From the NCBI GenBank assembly GCA_009746045.1, contig RPFO01001640.1, positions 7,501 through 40,000 on the forward strand: DNA of 32,500 nucleotides, given 5' to 3'. The number at the start of each line of letters is the position of its first letter. The first letter of the stretch is position 1. Positions 8,979-19,540 of the stretch are shown here, piece by piece. The position numbers and the translations under genes were made by a program. The DNA comes from Mesostigma viride (Eukaryota > Streptophyta > Mesostigmatophyceae > Mesostigmatales > Mesostigmataceae). Below the pieces are notes generated by a model. The model searched no databases and was not told the origin of the DNA. It saw only the letters and a list, made by a program, of their open reading frames with translations.

Positions 8979-9459
8979 ATGGTTGTCTTGCCTCAGCCTA
9001 GGTGGCTGTTGACTGTTGCGGTGATATGGCTTGGCTTGTTCGCGTGGGCAAGCCTTGCCGATTCTATCCCTGTGTGCGAAACACAGGAATGCCCGCCATA
9101 CTGCGAAATTCGCAAACTAGCCGAGTTATCCGTTAGAGATTATCCTATTCGTAAATGGGTCGTGAGACCCGACATTACAGAGTTTTCCTTCGACAACGCA
9201 ACACGAGCTGGCTTCCAGAGCGTAAGTGATCCTTTTATCCCACTTTGCATTTTTGTTCCCAACCAACTGGTTCGAAGGCGGCAGGGCCCCGAGACGGTAA
9301 GTGCTTTCACAACTCGGCGCATGATTGCTTGCTGGCATAGCCCAGGGTTTTCTCCTGGGGGTTTACGGCTGCCTCTGACAGCCTTTATACAGCGTGGGCG
9401 TGAGGCATCTGCTCCATGACGTAATTAATCTGAACGAATCATGGTTGGCCCACGTTTAA
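8979..9459 (+). CDS. Small secreted or membrane-anchored protein, three exons including a 12-nt microexon
   Basis: Exon 1 (8979-9221) ends at a strong gtaagt donor. Exon 2 (9285-9296) is only 12 nt (encodes GPET), after ggcggcag and before gtaagt. Exon 3 (9382-9459) follows ctgacag and ends at TAA. All junctions are phase 0 and the introns are 63 and 85 nt. The 110-residue product starts with a hydrophobic segment (about residues 10-27, LLTVAVIWLGLFAWA), either a signal peptide or a membrane anchor. A CETQECPPYC cluster follows directly. N-glycosylation sequons NAT and NES are present. Exon 1 alone would read through to a stop at 9417-9419, so the spliced version is preferred because exon 3 is more protein-like (HLLHDVINLNESW). 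The family is not recognised. The architecture (hydrophobic N-terminus, then a CxxxC motif) recalls the genes at 10313 and 25873. Confidence 0.5.
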
Positions 9460-9713
9460 ATTTAATTTGCTGGGCATAAGAATTGGACCCTTACTCTCTG
9501 CGTTGAGATCAAAAGGCTTTTCCTTAAGAACGCAACCTGGCAGAAGCCCTCCCACCATGCCTTCGTTCAGTTTCTTGGTGCTGTACCGTTCTGACACACG
9601 TCACCACCGCCATGGTGCACTCCGGTCGAATTTTGAGGGCGGCGCCAGGGCGGCGCCAAGGAAAAGTTTTAGGAGTGAACTCTTTACTCTTCCCGGGCCC
9701 CGGCGATCAGGTT

Positions 9714-10107
9714 TGTTGTTGTTGTTGGAGTTGAGTTGAGTTTATGTATTCCCGCGCCGGTGGTCCGACCGGGTTATGAATAGCGGATCTAACGGCTGGT
9801 CCTGCCTTGTGGGGGTGGCAATCGGCAAACATGTGAGAAATGGACATGTGAGAAACATGCTGTGAGGACATATTGTGTGGATGACAAACATGTGAGAAAC
9901 GTGTGTGTGGGTTGTCAACTACATCCCGACATTTCGGACTTGCTGATACTCATTAGTCATTGCCCATTTCACCTCTCTGGTCTATAATTGGATCATATGT
10001 ATACCCAGTTCCCCGAAACTACATCCTGACGACATACCCTTAATTAATAACCCTGTCGGACCACCGGCACCGGCGCGGGAATAAACTAAACTCAACTTAA
10101 CTCAACT
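9714..10107. repeat. Element with inverted ends (MITE-like)
   Basis: The left end (about 9729-9790, plus) has gagttgagttgagttta, then cccgcgccggtggtccgac and gggttat. The right end (about 10040-10107) carries the same words inverted: ataaccctgtcggaccacc, cggcgcgggaataaact, then actcaac repeats. The ends point inward around about 260 bp that contains three copies of acatgtgagaaa (near 9830-9900). A further copy of the end lies at 11276-11372. No coding content is seen. It may be a non-autonomous transposon or part of a larger element family. Confidence 0.7.
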
Positions 10108-10312
10108 GGGCCAGCACCCAATGCTCTTTACAATACCCCCGCCGGATCATGGCCTGAGGTTGCTTGGGTCAATATCATGGAAATGCCTCGCGAGCAGATC
10201 AAGTGGATTGCCCATTCTTGACGTATAATGGAACGCAGGCACAGCAAGCCTACTAACCGGATAACCTTTGTTTTGCCTTCCTACCGAGTACGCCAATAAC
10301 CGGCACCATGAA

Positions 10313-10938
10313 ATGGGAGCGATGGCTCGTGCTGGACCACAGAATTTGTCAGCCACTCTGGCAACCGGTATCCGGAGGCACAGACGCGCAGCGGTTGGCA
10401 TCCTGGTGACACTGCTGTGCGCCACTCTCCTGTACGCTGCGACATTACCCGCCCCGCGGACCTGTGACTGCTTCCTCGTCCGGCAGGAGCGCAGCCGTTG
10501 GTGTGACGAGCAGTGCCGCGAGCTGGGGAAGGCGTGCAGCGACTGCAGCGACATACATCAGTCAGGGAAAGAGCAAAAGTTGCTCGAATGCGCGCACATC
10601 TGTGCCATGCACGGCACCTGCCCCAAGCCCGCACCTGTGTACCCAGACTCTGCGGTTCACTGCCCTGCATATGACCCACGCCTGCGCGAGGACAGGGTGA
10701 GGTTACTGGAAAGCCTCGGCGCAACCGTGCACCCGCAGGTGCCTGGCATCGGCTCGTGTGCTTTGGTCAGTTTGCAGATGTCTTTGATGAAGAAGGAGGT
10801 GCTAGTGTGGCTTCAGAAATATGGTTACTAAAACTTCATTACAAGCAGCGTCCACATGGGTGGCCGTCTTGGAACGGTTGTAACTTGCGCAGTGCGCGAC
10901 AACCGATATGCACATCATGTGAGTTTACGCGACCATGA
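10313..10938 (+). CDS. Single-pass membrane Cys-rich protein, two exons
   Basis: Exon 1 (10313-10696) ends AGG|gtgagg and exon 2 (10771-10938) starts after ggtcag; the intron is 74 nt and phase 0. Read-through of the intron stays open to 10831, but exon 2 gives a much more protein-like sequence (FADVFDEEGG, then SEIWLLKLHYKQ). A gtgagt at 10919 could be a further donor. The 183-residue product has a basic N-terminus, one hydrophobic helix (AAVGILVTLLCATLLYAATL) and then a Cys-rich region: CDC, x10, CDEQC, then CSDCSD, and later CAHICAMHGTC. This fits a type II membrane or secreted protein with disulfides; the function is unknown. The start at 10313 is chosen as a purine at -3 precedes it; 10322 is also possible. 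It shares CxC...CDExC and CxxxCA...HGTC motifs with the gene region at 25873-27080. Confidence 0.6.
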
Positions 10939-11275
10939 ATCGGTCACGCCTGTTGCGACGCACCCACGGACTTTGGACTTAGGCCAGCACCTCTGTGCAC
11001 TTAGTGCTTCGAGCGCCGCGCCGCGCCAACTTTGTCACTTTCACACCGGGTGAAAAATCACCGGGTGATGTTTACAAAAGACTCCAGGAATAAACTCAAA
11101 CTCAAACTCAAGGCCGCACATGGGCAGCAGTTACAACACGTTCGCGAGTGTATCTGATGAAGCAACCATACCTGTCCCCGCTGAGTACCTGTGTTTCTTT
11201 GTATGTTTTGTGATGGCATGCTGTTCAGTGTTCTGGCCCTCGGCCTATTCTAAATCTCTGCTGCCCATGTGCGGC

Positions 11276-11372
11276 ATTGAGTTGCGTTGAGTTTATTATT
11301 CCCGCGCCGGTGGTCCGACAGGGTTATTATTAGTGGATCCATAGGCTGGTCCGACCTTGTTGTTGTTGTTGC
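11276..11372 (+). repeat. Third copy of the gagtt/cccgcgccggtgg end repeat
   Basis: This segment repeats the end sequence seen at 9729-9790 and, inverted, at 10040-10107. It includes gttgagtttattattccc, ccggtggtccgacagggtta and a TTG-repeat tail. A short inverted partner (aataaactcaaactcaaac) lies at about 11090-11112. It directly precedes the reverse transcriptase fragment and may belong to the retrotransposon. Confidence 0.75.
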
Positions 11373-11387
11373 CCACACCGCATGTGC

Positions 11388-12048
11388 AGCTGTGGTCGGA
11401 AACTAATCGGTCCGGAACAAGTCGGCTTCCGCGCTAACCTACACATAAACGATAGCATAACCATGCTTATGGACATAGTGGCGCCACAACATACTCGGCA
11501 TCATACTATTTTGGGATTTCAAAAAAGCTTTCGACCGCATGTGTTGGGACTACCTCGAGAAGACATTGCGCGGTTTCGGATTTGGTGGCACTTTCACGCA
11601 TGTCACCATCGGTATGATTAAATCGCTCTCATGGACCCTACTCCTGAATGGGCACTTCTCACGCACAGGCACTAGCTCTGGGTCACTCCCACAAGGCGAC
11701 TGCATGTCCCCGCTCCTGTTTCTTCTTGCGCATGCCGGGCTGTTCTTTTTGCACGCTCGCGACAACAGGATCAGGGGCTTCCCCATCCAAGGTAAACCGC
11801 GAGGTTTGTTCCAAACTGCTTATGTTGATGACACCACTAATGTCTGTACCTCCACTACCGATGTGCATGCTATCATGGAGAGTATCACGACATACTCTAT
11901 GGCCTCTCAACAGCGGTGTAACGTGCAAAAGTCCACGGGGCTGCACATCGGGAGAGGATCCTCCCCCCGCTTATCACTCCCTAATCTGCCTGTGACATGG
12001 GTCCAGCCAGACGGTCACCACCTATTACACACCTATTACAAAAGCTGA
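11388..12048 (+). pseudogene. Non-LTR retrotransposon reverse transcriptase, frameshifted fragment
   Basis: The first frame gives GPEQVGFR (RT block 2). A frame change near 11512-11516 is needed to read on into FKKAFDRMCWDYLEK (block A). SGSLPQGDCMSPLLF (block B) and YVDD (catalytic block C) then follow in one frame. This order is that of LINE-type ORF2 reverse transcriptases. The fragment lacks the endonuclease at the 5' side and stops shortly after the YVDD region, at a TGA ending 12048. It is a dead, 5'-truncated insertion. Confidence 0.85.
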
Positions 12049-13430
12049 CATCACAGCACACTACAGCACACCAGTTGGCGATACGTCAACTGGGCTACAA
12101 GCCCACACCGACCCTTGCCACCTTGCCACAACCCAAGCCACGAGTTCTACAAGTTCCTTCCAATGAGTTTACAGTTCCCGCGCCGCCGGCGCCGGTGGTG
12201 TGCGGCGGGAAATTGGGAAACAACAACAACAAGACAACAACAAGACAACAACATCAGTGCTGTAGCCGGCAGAATAAAACTGAGCGCTGCTTCGACCTTG
12301 GGCCGACCCACATCACACATCACACAATATGGGAGCGCACGTAAATTGGCTCTAAGCGCCCTTATTACCAACTTGCAACGTTAATCATTTTACCATGCAT
12401 ATATAATAATTAATATGCATAAGGCCATTTAATTGATTTCTTTTGTACATTTGGCGCTCGGTTTTGGACGGAATACCAGTACAGTTGTAGTGGGACTGTT
12501 AAGTTACCGCCTCAAATACGAATGCCTCTGCGACACATTGTGTGCGGCGAGCGATGTTTGAATTTTACGAGGCTGATAATTTCTAGCGGTGCGACTCTAG
12601 AGGCGTCAGTCGTGTAAAGTATCAAGGACGCTTGAATTAATAGTTTTGACGTCACCGGCGGGCGCTCAGGACTCGAAGTCGTACAACTTTGCAATGTTGT
12701 TCATGGCGTCACCGTGACGGGCTGAACAATTGGGACAATTTTAGGCCATGGATTTCTACCCAATGCCCTCGCAATTGACAGAGGTGAGGATGGTTCCTCA
12801 TACTTGTGTGCCCAGTTTCTACTACTCTGTCCTTGTATTTGTCCGTCGAGTCCCAAGCATTCGTGACCTTACTGTCACAGTGTCATAAGTGCGACACTTC
12901 GTAAAAAGCAGAACCATCGGGGCCGGGTGCCCCCTGACTGTACCATCCGGCTGCATTGTTATGGTCAAGTTCGGTCTATTTTCTGGCGTGGTTTACTGGG
13001 ATAAAAATCTTCCTCTTCTTCTGGTTCTGCTCTATACCTTGTCTCGTCAGCATAGGGATGCGATGATGGGATCGATTATTTTGGGAGATAGAGCATATTT
13101 TTTCCACGATCAGTTGCCTGCGTAGATTCTTGATGCTATGTTGAAACCCTGAAGCTCCCAGCCACAAGGTTGCTTGGCACGTGTTTTGGAATCTGCGCGG
13201 GACACACAAATTGTCTGGGCACATATTTGTCCATTCACGCTACATCGCATCCCTTTCACGTCCTTGTCTCATCCTTGTAATCTCCCTGTTGTCACCATTT
13301 CCCATACCTTCGTAATATCCCTGCCCGCGGTGGCGTTCCAAGTTTTTGCCCCGCCCCTGATACATATTCCCCCTAGTCTCCCCCCACCCTCTCCCCCTAC
13401 AAGTCCCCTTCTCTTCCCTCACCCATCAAT
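12049..13430. other. No gene recognised; AAC repeats and AT-rich DNA
   Basis: A cccgcgccgccggcgccggtgg motif (about 12178-12200) and a CAACAA tract (about 12221-12260) resemble the dispersed end repeat seen at 11276-11372, so this may be the 3' boundary of the retro-element. The rest (12380-13430) is AT-richer, with short frames lacking motifs. Pyrimidine-rich DNA begins near 13360. Confidence 0.5.
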
Positions 13431-13909
13431 TGGCAGGAGTATTTTGGAGACATGGCTTTCTGTTGACAGCGATCTCCCAATTAGGAACATCCCGAGCGCT
13501 GCTCGTTCCTTTGGTGGTCGCAGGCGCTGCCCATGTCTTCGGCTTATGACAGCTGGCGGCACGGCTCCCACCACGCTCTCCACCCGTTCTTGTTTGATGG
13601 TTTCCCATTCCTTGCACCGTCTTCCTTGCCCCAACCAAGCCAAGCACGCTCCGTCCTCCCCGCTGTGTCTTCTTTGCTCGTTCCTTCTCCCTCCCTCTCC
13701 TAGTTGCTGTTTGCCCCTCGCTCTCCCTCCCTCGCCCTCTCTCCAATCCTGCCAGGTGGCGGCACAGCCCTCATCAACTCTTCTCATCAAGCCCTCATCA
13801 TTCTTGTCAAGCTCTCCTCTTCTTGTCAAGCGCTCATCATCCGCTCGTACAACGCTCCCTCCCCACCTCGCTCTTCATTCCCCCCTCACTCTTCATCCCT
13901 GGCTGCCAG

Positions 13910-15552
13910 GTGGCGGCGCGTCTGGCCCACACTCTGGACATGCTGGAGGCCTGCGTGACGTCCGTCCGTGCAGGCCCACTGCAGGCCCTCACTCGCGCAC
14001 AGGTGTGGTCCGGTACAGGTGTCGCCTCACAAGGGGGCCACACCGATGGACTGGCCGCTGTCGAGTCCCGCATGGACCCCTCCGAACCCAGCGAGGTGCG
14101 CGGCTAGTCGATAAGGAAAGGGAGCATGTGCGCGGATATTCCTTACGAGAATGTATTGATATTATAGATAGTGAGGAGAGAGAATATTTGTGTGTGCGCG
14201 TGTGTTAACATGTGTGCGGTTATCCCTGAGCCAACCAGCGCAGGCCAGAAATCTGGAGAATCTGGACCCTGGTAGCTCGAGCCCACTGGCATCTGATCCG
14301 CTTGCGTCTGGTCGTTCAGGATGATCGAAATGAATGGAAAGAGAATATTCTAGTAAGGACAACGAATGGCTGCGTGAGGCTAAGAGACTCCTTGTACTAC
14401 TATGTGCGTTAGGGCATGGTTTGTGGGTGTACCTTGGTGGCAACCCAGCAGGTGCGTCTATACAATCGGAACGTTGCCACCTGACAGCGCTCACAATTTC
14501 TTCTCGAGAAAGAATCTGGAAATGGAAAGAGCCGAGTGTGCATTTGGTCATGGACACGCAACCCTTGCATGGTGGCTTTCCATTCATTTTGGTGGCATCC
14601 CTTGCAGCACAGATACCCAGCCGATGGTTATGTATCTTGCCCCTGCCTTCCCTTCCCCCCCGCCCCCCCTGTTCCCCTCAGCAAGTCCTCCTCAACGCCA
14701 GCGCCACGCTCCGCAACCTCTTCCGGCTGTACGCAACGAGGACGTCCGGACGCAAGCACCCAGCACAGCCACATGCAGCGGCCAACAGCCACTCCTCCGG
14801 GGGAACCATGGCGAGCTCGGGCGGGTCAAGTCAGCCCTCCGGCAAGCCAGGTGGCGGTACCTCGCGCTTGGGGGGCCAACGGTGGGCCAACTCGACCCAC
14901 GCCGGCGCGCCCACGACTGATGCCCATGGACATGGTACCCCGGGTCATGCACCGCTCATGTCATCATCGTCTTCGCCGACATCATCGGCGGCGGGGGGAG
15001 ACTATGAGCTCTTGCTGAGCAGCTCGCGATTCTCTCGGTGTGTTGTTGTATTGTGCCTTGAATACGGTATCTGTTCTTATGTCATAGTGACCACGAGCTG
15101 TTGCTGAGCCGTTCCCGTTTCTCTCCGTGAGCTGTTGCCTTGTTGTGACTGTGTGACATGGTGGCGATCGCTTTTCTTGGTAAGTCATGCAGTACTTTTA
15201 ATTACAGCGACTTTTAGCGCCCCATTCGGAACGCTACATCAGTGCGCATGTCTCGGGCGTAGACAGTGTGTACGCGACTGATCAAGGATTTTTTTTTCTT
15301 CGAGGGAACCGTTTTGATCATTTCTCCAGATTTCTGGCCTGCGCTGGTTGTCTCATTGGTGATTTATTTAGGTGAGTATGAAGATGTTCTCGGCGATTCG
15401 TGATCACCAGTATGCTCCCCACCACAATCCCCACCGCAATCCCCACCGCAATCCCCACCGCAATCCGTACAGCTCAGGCGGCCCCCGCTTGCCTAGAGCT
15501 TGCGTCTGGTGTCCAGCCATGGTGTCCAGTCATGTTGGACATGTGGCTGGGT

Positions 15553-15591
<39 letters not shown>

Positions 15592-16033
15592 CCTGCCACG
15601 CTTTCTTGCCATGCTTGCTCGCTTACCTATTTTCTGCACTGCCGCTGCCATTCCCCATGCAGGATGGTGCGGGAGTATGACCTGCTGGGGAGGGGGTTCA
15701 CCACCAGCTGGCCCGTCTTCCTGCAGGTAGAGTGCCCTGCTACGGCCTTCTTTTCTACTCAGCTAGGCTTCAGGACCCTTTTGCTGAAAGGAGGAAAGAT
15801 ATTTCCCAGTTCTAGGGTGAGGTTTGAAGGTTTGTGATTGGCAGCAGCTCCTTGTACATGTGCATCAAGGCTTCCTTGTGTTGATGGGTGGAGCCTTATT
15901 CTTTTGTTATGTGAGGCTGCATGCCACTGAGAGGTATTTCAAATATCCGACTCTACCCTTGCTTTGCTTTGATACTAGAAGCGTGTTATTTTCTACGGAA
16001 GACACCCGACGTGCCGCCAGTCTAGTGCATTAG
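13910..16033 (+). CDS. Four-exon gene of unknown function
   Basis: Exons: 13910-14095 (after ctgccag, donor gtgcgc), 14682-15037 (after a long pyrimidine tract ending ccctcag, donor gtgtgt), 15663-15726 (after ccccatgcag, donor gtagag) and 15845-16033 (after ggcag, stop TAG). Junction phases agree, including the single phase-2 junction (15037/15663), which is good support. The known part is about 264 residues. It starts helical (RLAHTLDMLEACVTSV), then LLNASATLRNLFRLYATR, a long Ser/Gly/His-rich stretch, a repeat-like YELLLSSSRFS, MVREYDLLGRGF, and a hydrophobic GFLVLMGGALFFCYV in the last exon that could span a membrane. An earlier exon may start at 13437 after a strong acceptor (tcaattggcag). 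No family is recognised; the last exon is the least certain. Confidence 0.45.
14232..15350. repeat. 29-nt perfect inverted repeat flanking one exon
   Basis: The words at 14232-14260 and 15322-15350 (ggcctgcgctggttg at the right end) are exact reverse complements. With one mismatch the pairing extends about five more bases outward. They sit in the introns on either side of the exon 14682-15037. Confidence 0.9.
15006..15129 (+). repeat. Duplicated exon end with its splice donor
   Basis: The 35-bp exon/donor boundary 15006-15040 recurs, diverged, at 15095-15129. The first copy encodes ELLLSSSRFS before gtgtgt. The second encodes ELLLSRSRFS before gtgagc, which is the better donor. The second copy lies within the predicted intron, 89 bp downstream. 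Confidence 0.7.
15427..15589. repeat. 12-bp tandem repeat and 34-nt poly-C in intron
   Basis: About four copies of a 12-bp ccccaccgcaat unit lie at about 15420-15467, and an uninterrupted run of 34 C lies at 15556-15589. Both are within the predicted intron 15038-15662. Confidence 0.9.
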
Positions 16034-17067
16034 GTTACCATATTGCAAAGGTGAGCAGAATGATGCTACTTCTTCTTCCGCTGCATGGTGAGAATATCTC
16101 AGGTGCCAACAAGGTTCTGATCTTGCCAACCGGCTCTGGTCTAGTTACTTCAGGGATTCCCCAGACGGCAAAAACGTGTTAGGTTGCATGTTGCCCTGGC
16201 GTTCATGTGGTCTCCAACGATGAAGGCGGGGCGTACACATCGAATTCCTTGCCCCTGCCTCCCCTATTCCCTAGAAATCACACACGAGCATGCCTGCACA
16301 AGGACACACACATACTCGTGTCAACTGCAATTGGGATAAATGTGTGAAAGCTTACCTGTTGCTTTCACATTATCATAAGTGACTAGCTCGTGGGTTCCTG
16401 CTGCGGTAGTCCCCGCGGCGACCTCCTGCAGTGAAGGGTCGCATTCGGCAGTTCTAGAGCACACCGGATGACGAGTAATGCATGCTCATGGCCGTTTTTG
16501 ACGAATATCCTTGGCATGTGATGTCACTTGTCAGCGTATTGGGCGGCAGCCCAGGATTGGGCTGAACCCACGGACATGCACAGCACGCTGACAAGTGACA
16601 AGGCCACTGGACCGGCGGAGCCCATGTGGGCCGGCGGAGCCCATGTTCGGAAGAACCAAAAAAGGTGTTCGAAGAAAAGGGCGAAGCCAACATAGTAGAC
16701 GCGCTGAGGGGATATCCATTGGCGTCTACTACTTGGACGATGGATCTTGGCGCAAAACTCCTGACTCTGCGGCTAGGATGATACGACAAAAACGGGATTG
16801 AAGGATTTCGGGGAAAACGCACGCCAAACTGTAACCCATCCATCCATCCATCCCCTTGCCATGAATGCCATCCGCCATCCCTGCAAATAATTTGTGCATC
16901 TTCGCCAGCAGAAAGTCCTCGCCCTTTCTTCTAGCGAGTTAATTCCGAGAAGAAAGCATAGCCAAAAAATGGGCTCCGCGCCTCCGCCGAAGGGCGAAGA
17001 CCGTGTTAACGTGAAAGTTAGCACGCACGTTACTTGATTCGGTACATGAGCAGCTAGCAAGGGATGC
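16034..17067. other. No gene; contains a 16-bp-stem hairpin
   Basis: 16522-16537 and 16585-16600 (acgctgacaagtgaca) are exact reverse complements around a 47-nt loop. The loop holds a second small stem (cagccca/tgggctg). A duplicated ccggcggagcccatg lies at about 16611-16645. CATC repeats lie at about 16837-16853. Open frames are short and unconvincing. Confidence 0.55.
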
Positions 17068-17460
17068 ATTATTGATGTTAATACCGTTTATGCGCCTTAC
17101 GGAGTCCGCGCCTCCGCGGAGCAAGTTTTTTTTTTTTAACCCTCCACTCATGCTCCGCTGTTTAAAATGGTCGCTGATCTTGTTCACCAGGGCTTTGACA
17201 TAGTGTTCATGGGCGACCTCAATATCTATAGGATCTTGATTAACACCCCCCCCGGTCCCCATCCGCACAGCGCCTTTCTGCCAGCAACTCATGGACCTGA
17301 ACTAATTACAAAAAGTAAAGGATGTCATCCGGAGTTCCGGACAGGGTACAACAAGATCAAGCCATCAGCCAGGTCGCCTGGTCTTTCCTTTTAAGGAGGG
17401 GGGACACCGGATAGACATAATCAACGATTCGGGCAAGATAAAGAGAACTTTTGAGTTTTG
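17068..17460 (+). pseudogene. Decayed LINE endonuclease (EEP) fragment
   Basis: One frame gives NTVYAPYG and, after an in-frame TAA behind a T run, LVHQGFDIVFMGDLN. A shifted frame then gives HRIDIIND near 17405-17430. The order VYAP, GDxN, RID is that of apurinic-type endonuclease/exonuclease/phosphatase domains at the N-terminus of LINE ORF2. Stops and a frameshift show that it is dead. It could be the 5' half of one of the RT fragments in this window. Confidence 0.5.
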
Positions 17461-18800
17461 ACTTTGGTGCGGGGGGAGTGCGGGGGTCAGGCGCACCACC
17501 GCACTTGCAGGCTCAGCACCCAAAGCGCTTCGCCGACGAGGAACATGCGCGCCAGCCTACTGTACGCGCCTGTGTAGAATGCGTGCCCATTTTGCGCGCA
17601 AATAAGACAGCTGCGACAGGTTCATAACAAATTTCAGGCACGACGTGGCTAGCAATGGAGGACATCGCTATAATGTGATGCTACTGCGCCAGAATCGAGC
17701 TCGCTGGCGTTCAAGTCCGTGGCACCGTCGGCATTAAGACGTCTTCAAGCATGTTCTTGTGAGATGGCTGGTTTACCGATGTGTGCAACATCTGAATGGG
17801 CACAGCGAAAAGGCGAATATTGCAATTGTAAATATCAACTCCTCTTGGAGTTCTTATAAGCTGCGCAGCGGCGGTAGGGTTGCAATGTGTGACTGGCATC
17901 TTTTGCTTGAAATTCCTGTTCGAATTTCGTGCTGGAACCGGGGAGAAGCCGGCTATTGACATGCACTGCAACAACGTGCTCGTGATTCGCAGCTTCCATG
18001 CCTGCGCTGGCCCGTCCCTGCAGCATGCATTTGCTGCTTGAACAGCAGCGGACAGGGTGTGCTGGTGGCCCTCATCGCGACTTTCCTAGCGGTCGGTCAA
18101 CGGTATCCTTTGGATATGTGCCTTAGATAAGGCGTTGCTCCCAATAAGCCCTTATTTGAGTTCCTGTTCAAGTGGCGCATGATAACAATTTTAAGAGTTG
18201 TTTCGCCTTGCTGAACAACCCCACTTCAATGCCAGCTGGTAGTCGTCATCACACTCGTCGCCCAGCATAGCAGGTGCCTTGAGAAGACGTAGTACAGCTC
18301 GCCCAGCCTTATTGGCCCGTTCCTGATGTTCACATTGACATGAGACGATCGTGTTATTCCAGCCCCACCGCGTAGTCTCACTGCAATGTGAAGAAATGAT
18401 TCCTTTCCTTTATTTGAAATCGTAACCCCGCTGATCAGTTTTCAGGTGGTGATCTTCTTCTCATTGTAGGGCATATGGTGATGCATAAGTGTGCCGGGGT
18501 GCCTGCCGTCTGCCACCCAAAATGTCTTGTTGTGACTGTCCACCCACGTAAAAAGCAAGTAGTAATGCGGGATAATTATCAAGGAGCTTACTGCCTGATG
18601 TTATAGATTACAGTATTTTTGTTGGAAATTTAAACACCATGCCATGGGGCTTGGTGGCGCACGTGAGTAGAGAAAGGGCAGCGGCCGGTTAATAAGCCTG
18701 CAACCAGGGGAGGCACCCGAGATCTTCGGCACAACGCCACTGTTCACGGGAAGTAGCTTGCTGTTAAACGTGCACTTGTCCCTAAGAATCTGGCGGCTGA
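17461..18800. other. No gene recognised
   Basis: Frames up to about 87 codons overlap on both strands around 17711-18026, without motifs or clear splice context. I see no repeats of note. This may be intron or intergenic DNA. Confidence 0.5.
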
Positions 18801-19540
18801 GAAACCGATGCCGATTTACAAGGACTGTGGAAAGCTGCTGCCGATGAGGCAAGCATCGAGTCGGGTTTGGAGCACAAAGGCAACGGCCAAATGCTTGTGG
18901 CTGCGGAGCAGGCAAAAGGTATTTTGTCACCTACCGAAGCGTTGAAGGCATCGCAGCCGAGTTCAAGTGTAAACCAATTAGTGGCTGTCGGCAGCGGCGG
19001 CTAGTAGAGGATCTCAAGCTGGCAAAGCGGACATGATGGAGGTAATACGCAATGCAACAGTTCATGATTTTGTGGGCGGGGGCGGGGGCGGGCGGGGGCG
19101 GGCGTGTGTGTGTGTGTGTGTGTGCACATGCGCTTGCGCGTGCGTGTGTGGGGAGGAGACATTGCATAGAGTGGCAGGGCATGGCATAGGGCTCCCTCCC
19201 TGCCTCCCTCCCTCCCTCCCTCCCTCCCTCCCTCCCTCCCTCCTCCCTCCCTCCCTCCCTCCCTCCCTCCCTCCCTCCCTCCCTCCCTCCCTCCCTCCCT
19301 CCCTCCCTCCCTCCCTCCCCTCCCTCCCTCCCTCCCTCCCTCCCTCCCTCCCTCCCTCCCTCCCTCCCTCCGCCCCCCCCCCCCCCCCAACCTTTCTTTG
19401 TGCAGGAGCGGTGCCCCACTCAGTGTTGGGTACCCCGGGTCCTCCGGCACTTCCCGGGGACTGTCGACGACGGGAAAACATGCAGCGCCAGCCAAATTGC
19501 GGAACTCCTTCCGGGCCAATTTGGGGGGCGACGACTGTAA
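18801..19540 (+). CDS. Candidate exons of an unrecognised gene around a CCCT intron
   Basis: A plus frame 18801-19004 looks protein-like (ADEASIESGLEHKGN, then LVAAEQAKGILSPTEALKA). Another short block ends with ADMME|gtaata at about 19042. After a classic acceptor (long C tract, tttctttgtgcag), the frame 19406-19540 reads ERCPTQCWVPRVLRHFPG to a TAA. The last block is phase-compatible with the ADMME donor, which gives a 363-nt intron holding the GT and CCCT repeats. The link between the 18801 frame and the ADMME block is unresolved. No family is recognised. Confidence 0.3.
19078..19389. repeat. GGGGGC, GT and CCCT microsatellites with terminal poly-C
   Basis: A G-rich block (19075-19104), a GT tract (19105-19125), about 180 bp of (CCCT)n at 19193-19372 and a C run to 19388 follow one another. 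On the minus strand this is the same GGGA repeat as at 2203-2711. Confidence 0.95.

Noticed and set aside
13174-14208. Single 344-codon plus-strand gene
   Set aside because: It is open because of a pyrimidine-rich region; the exon signals at 13909 and 14095 point to another frame.
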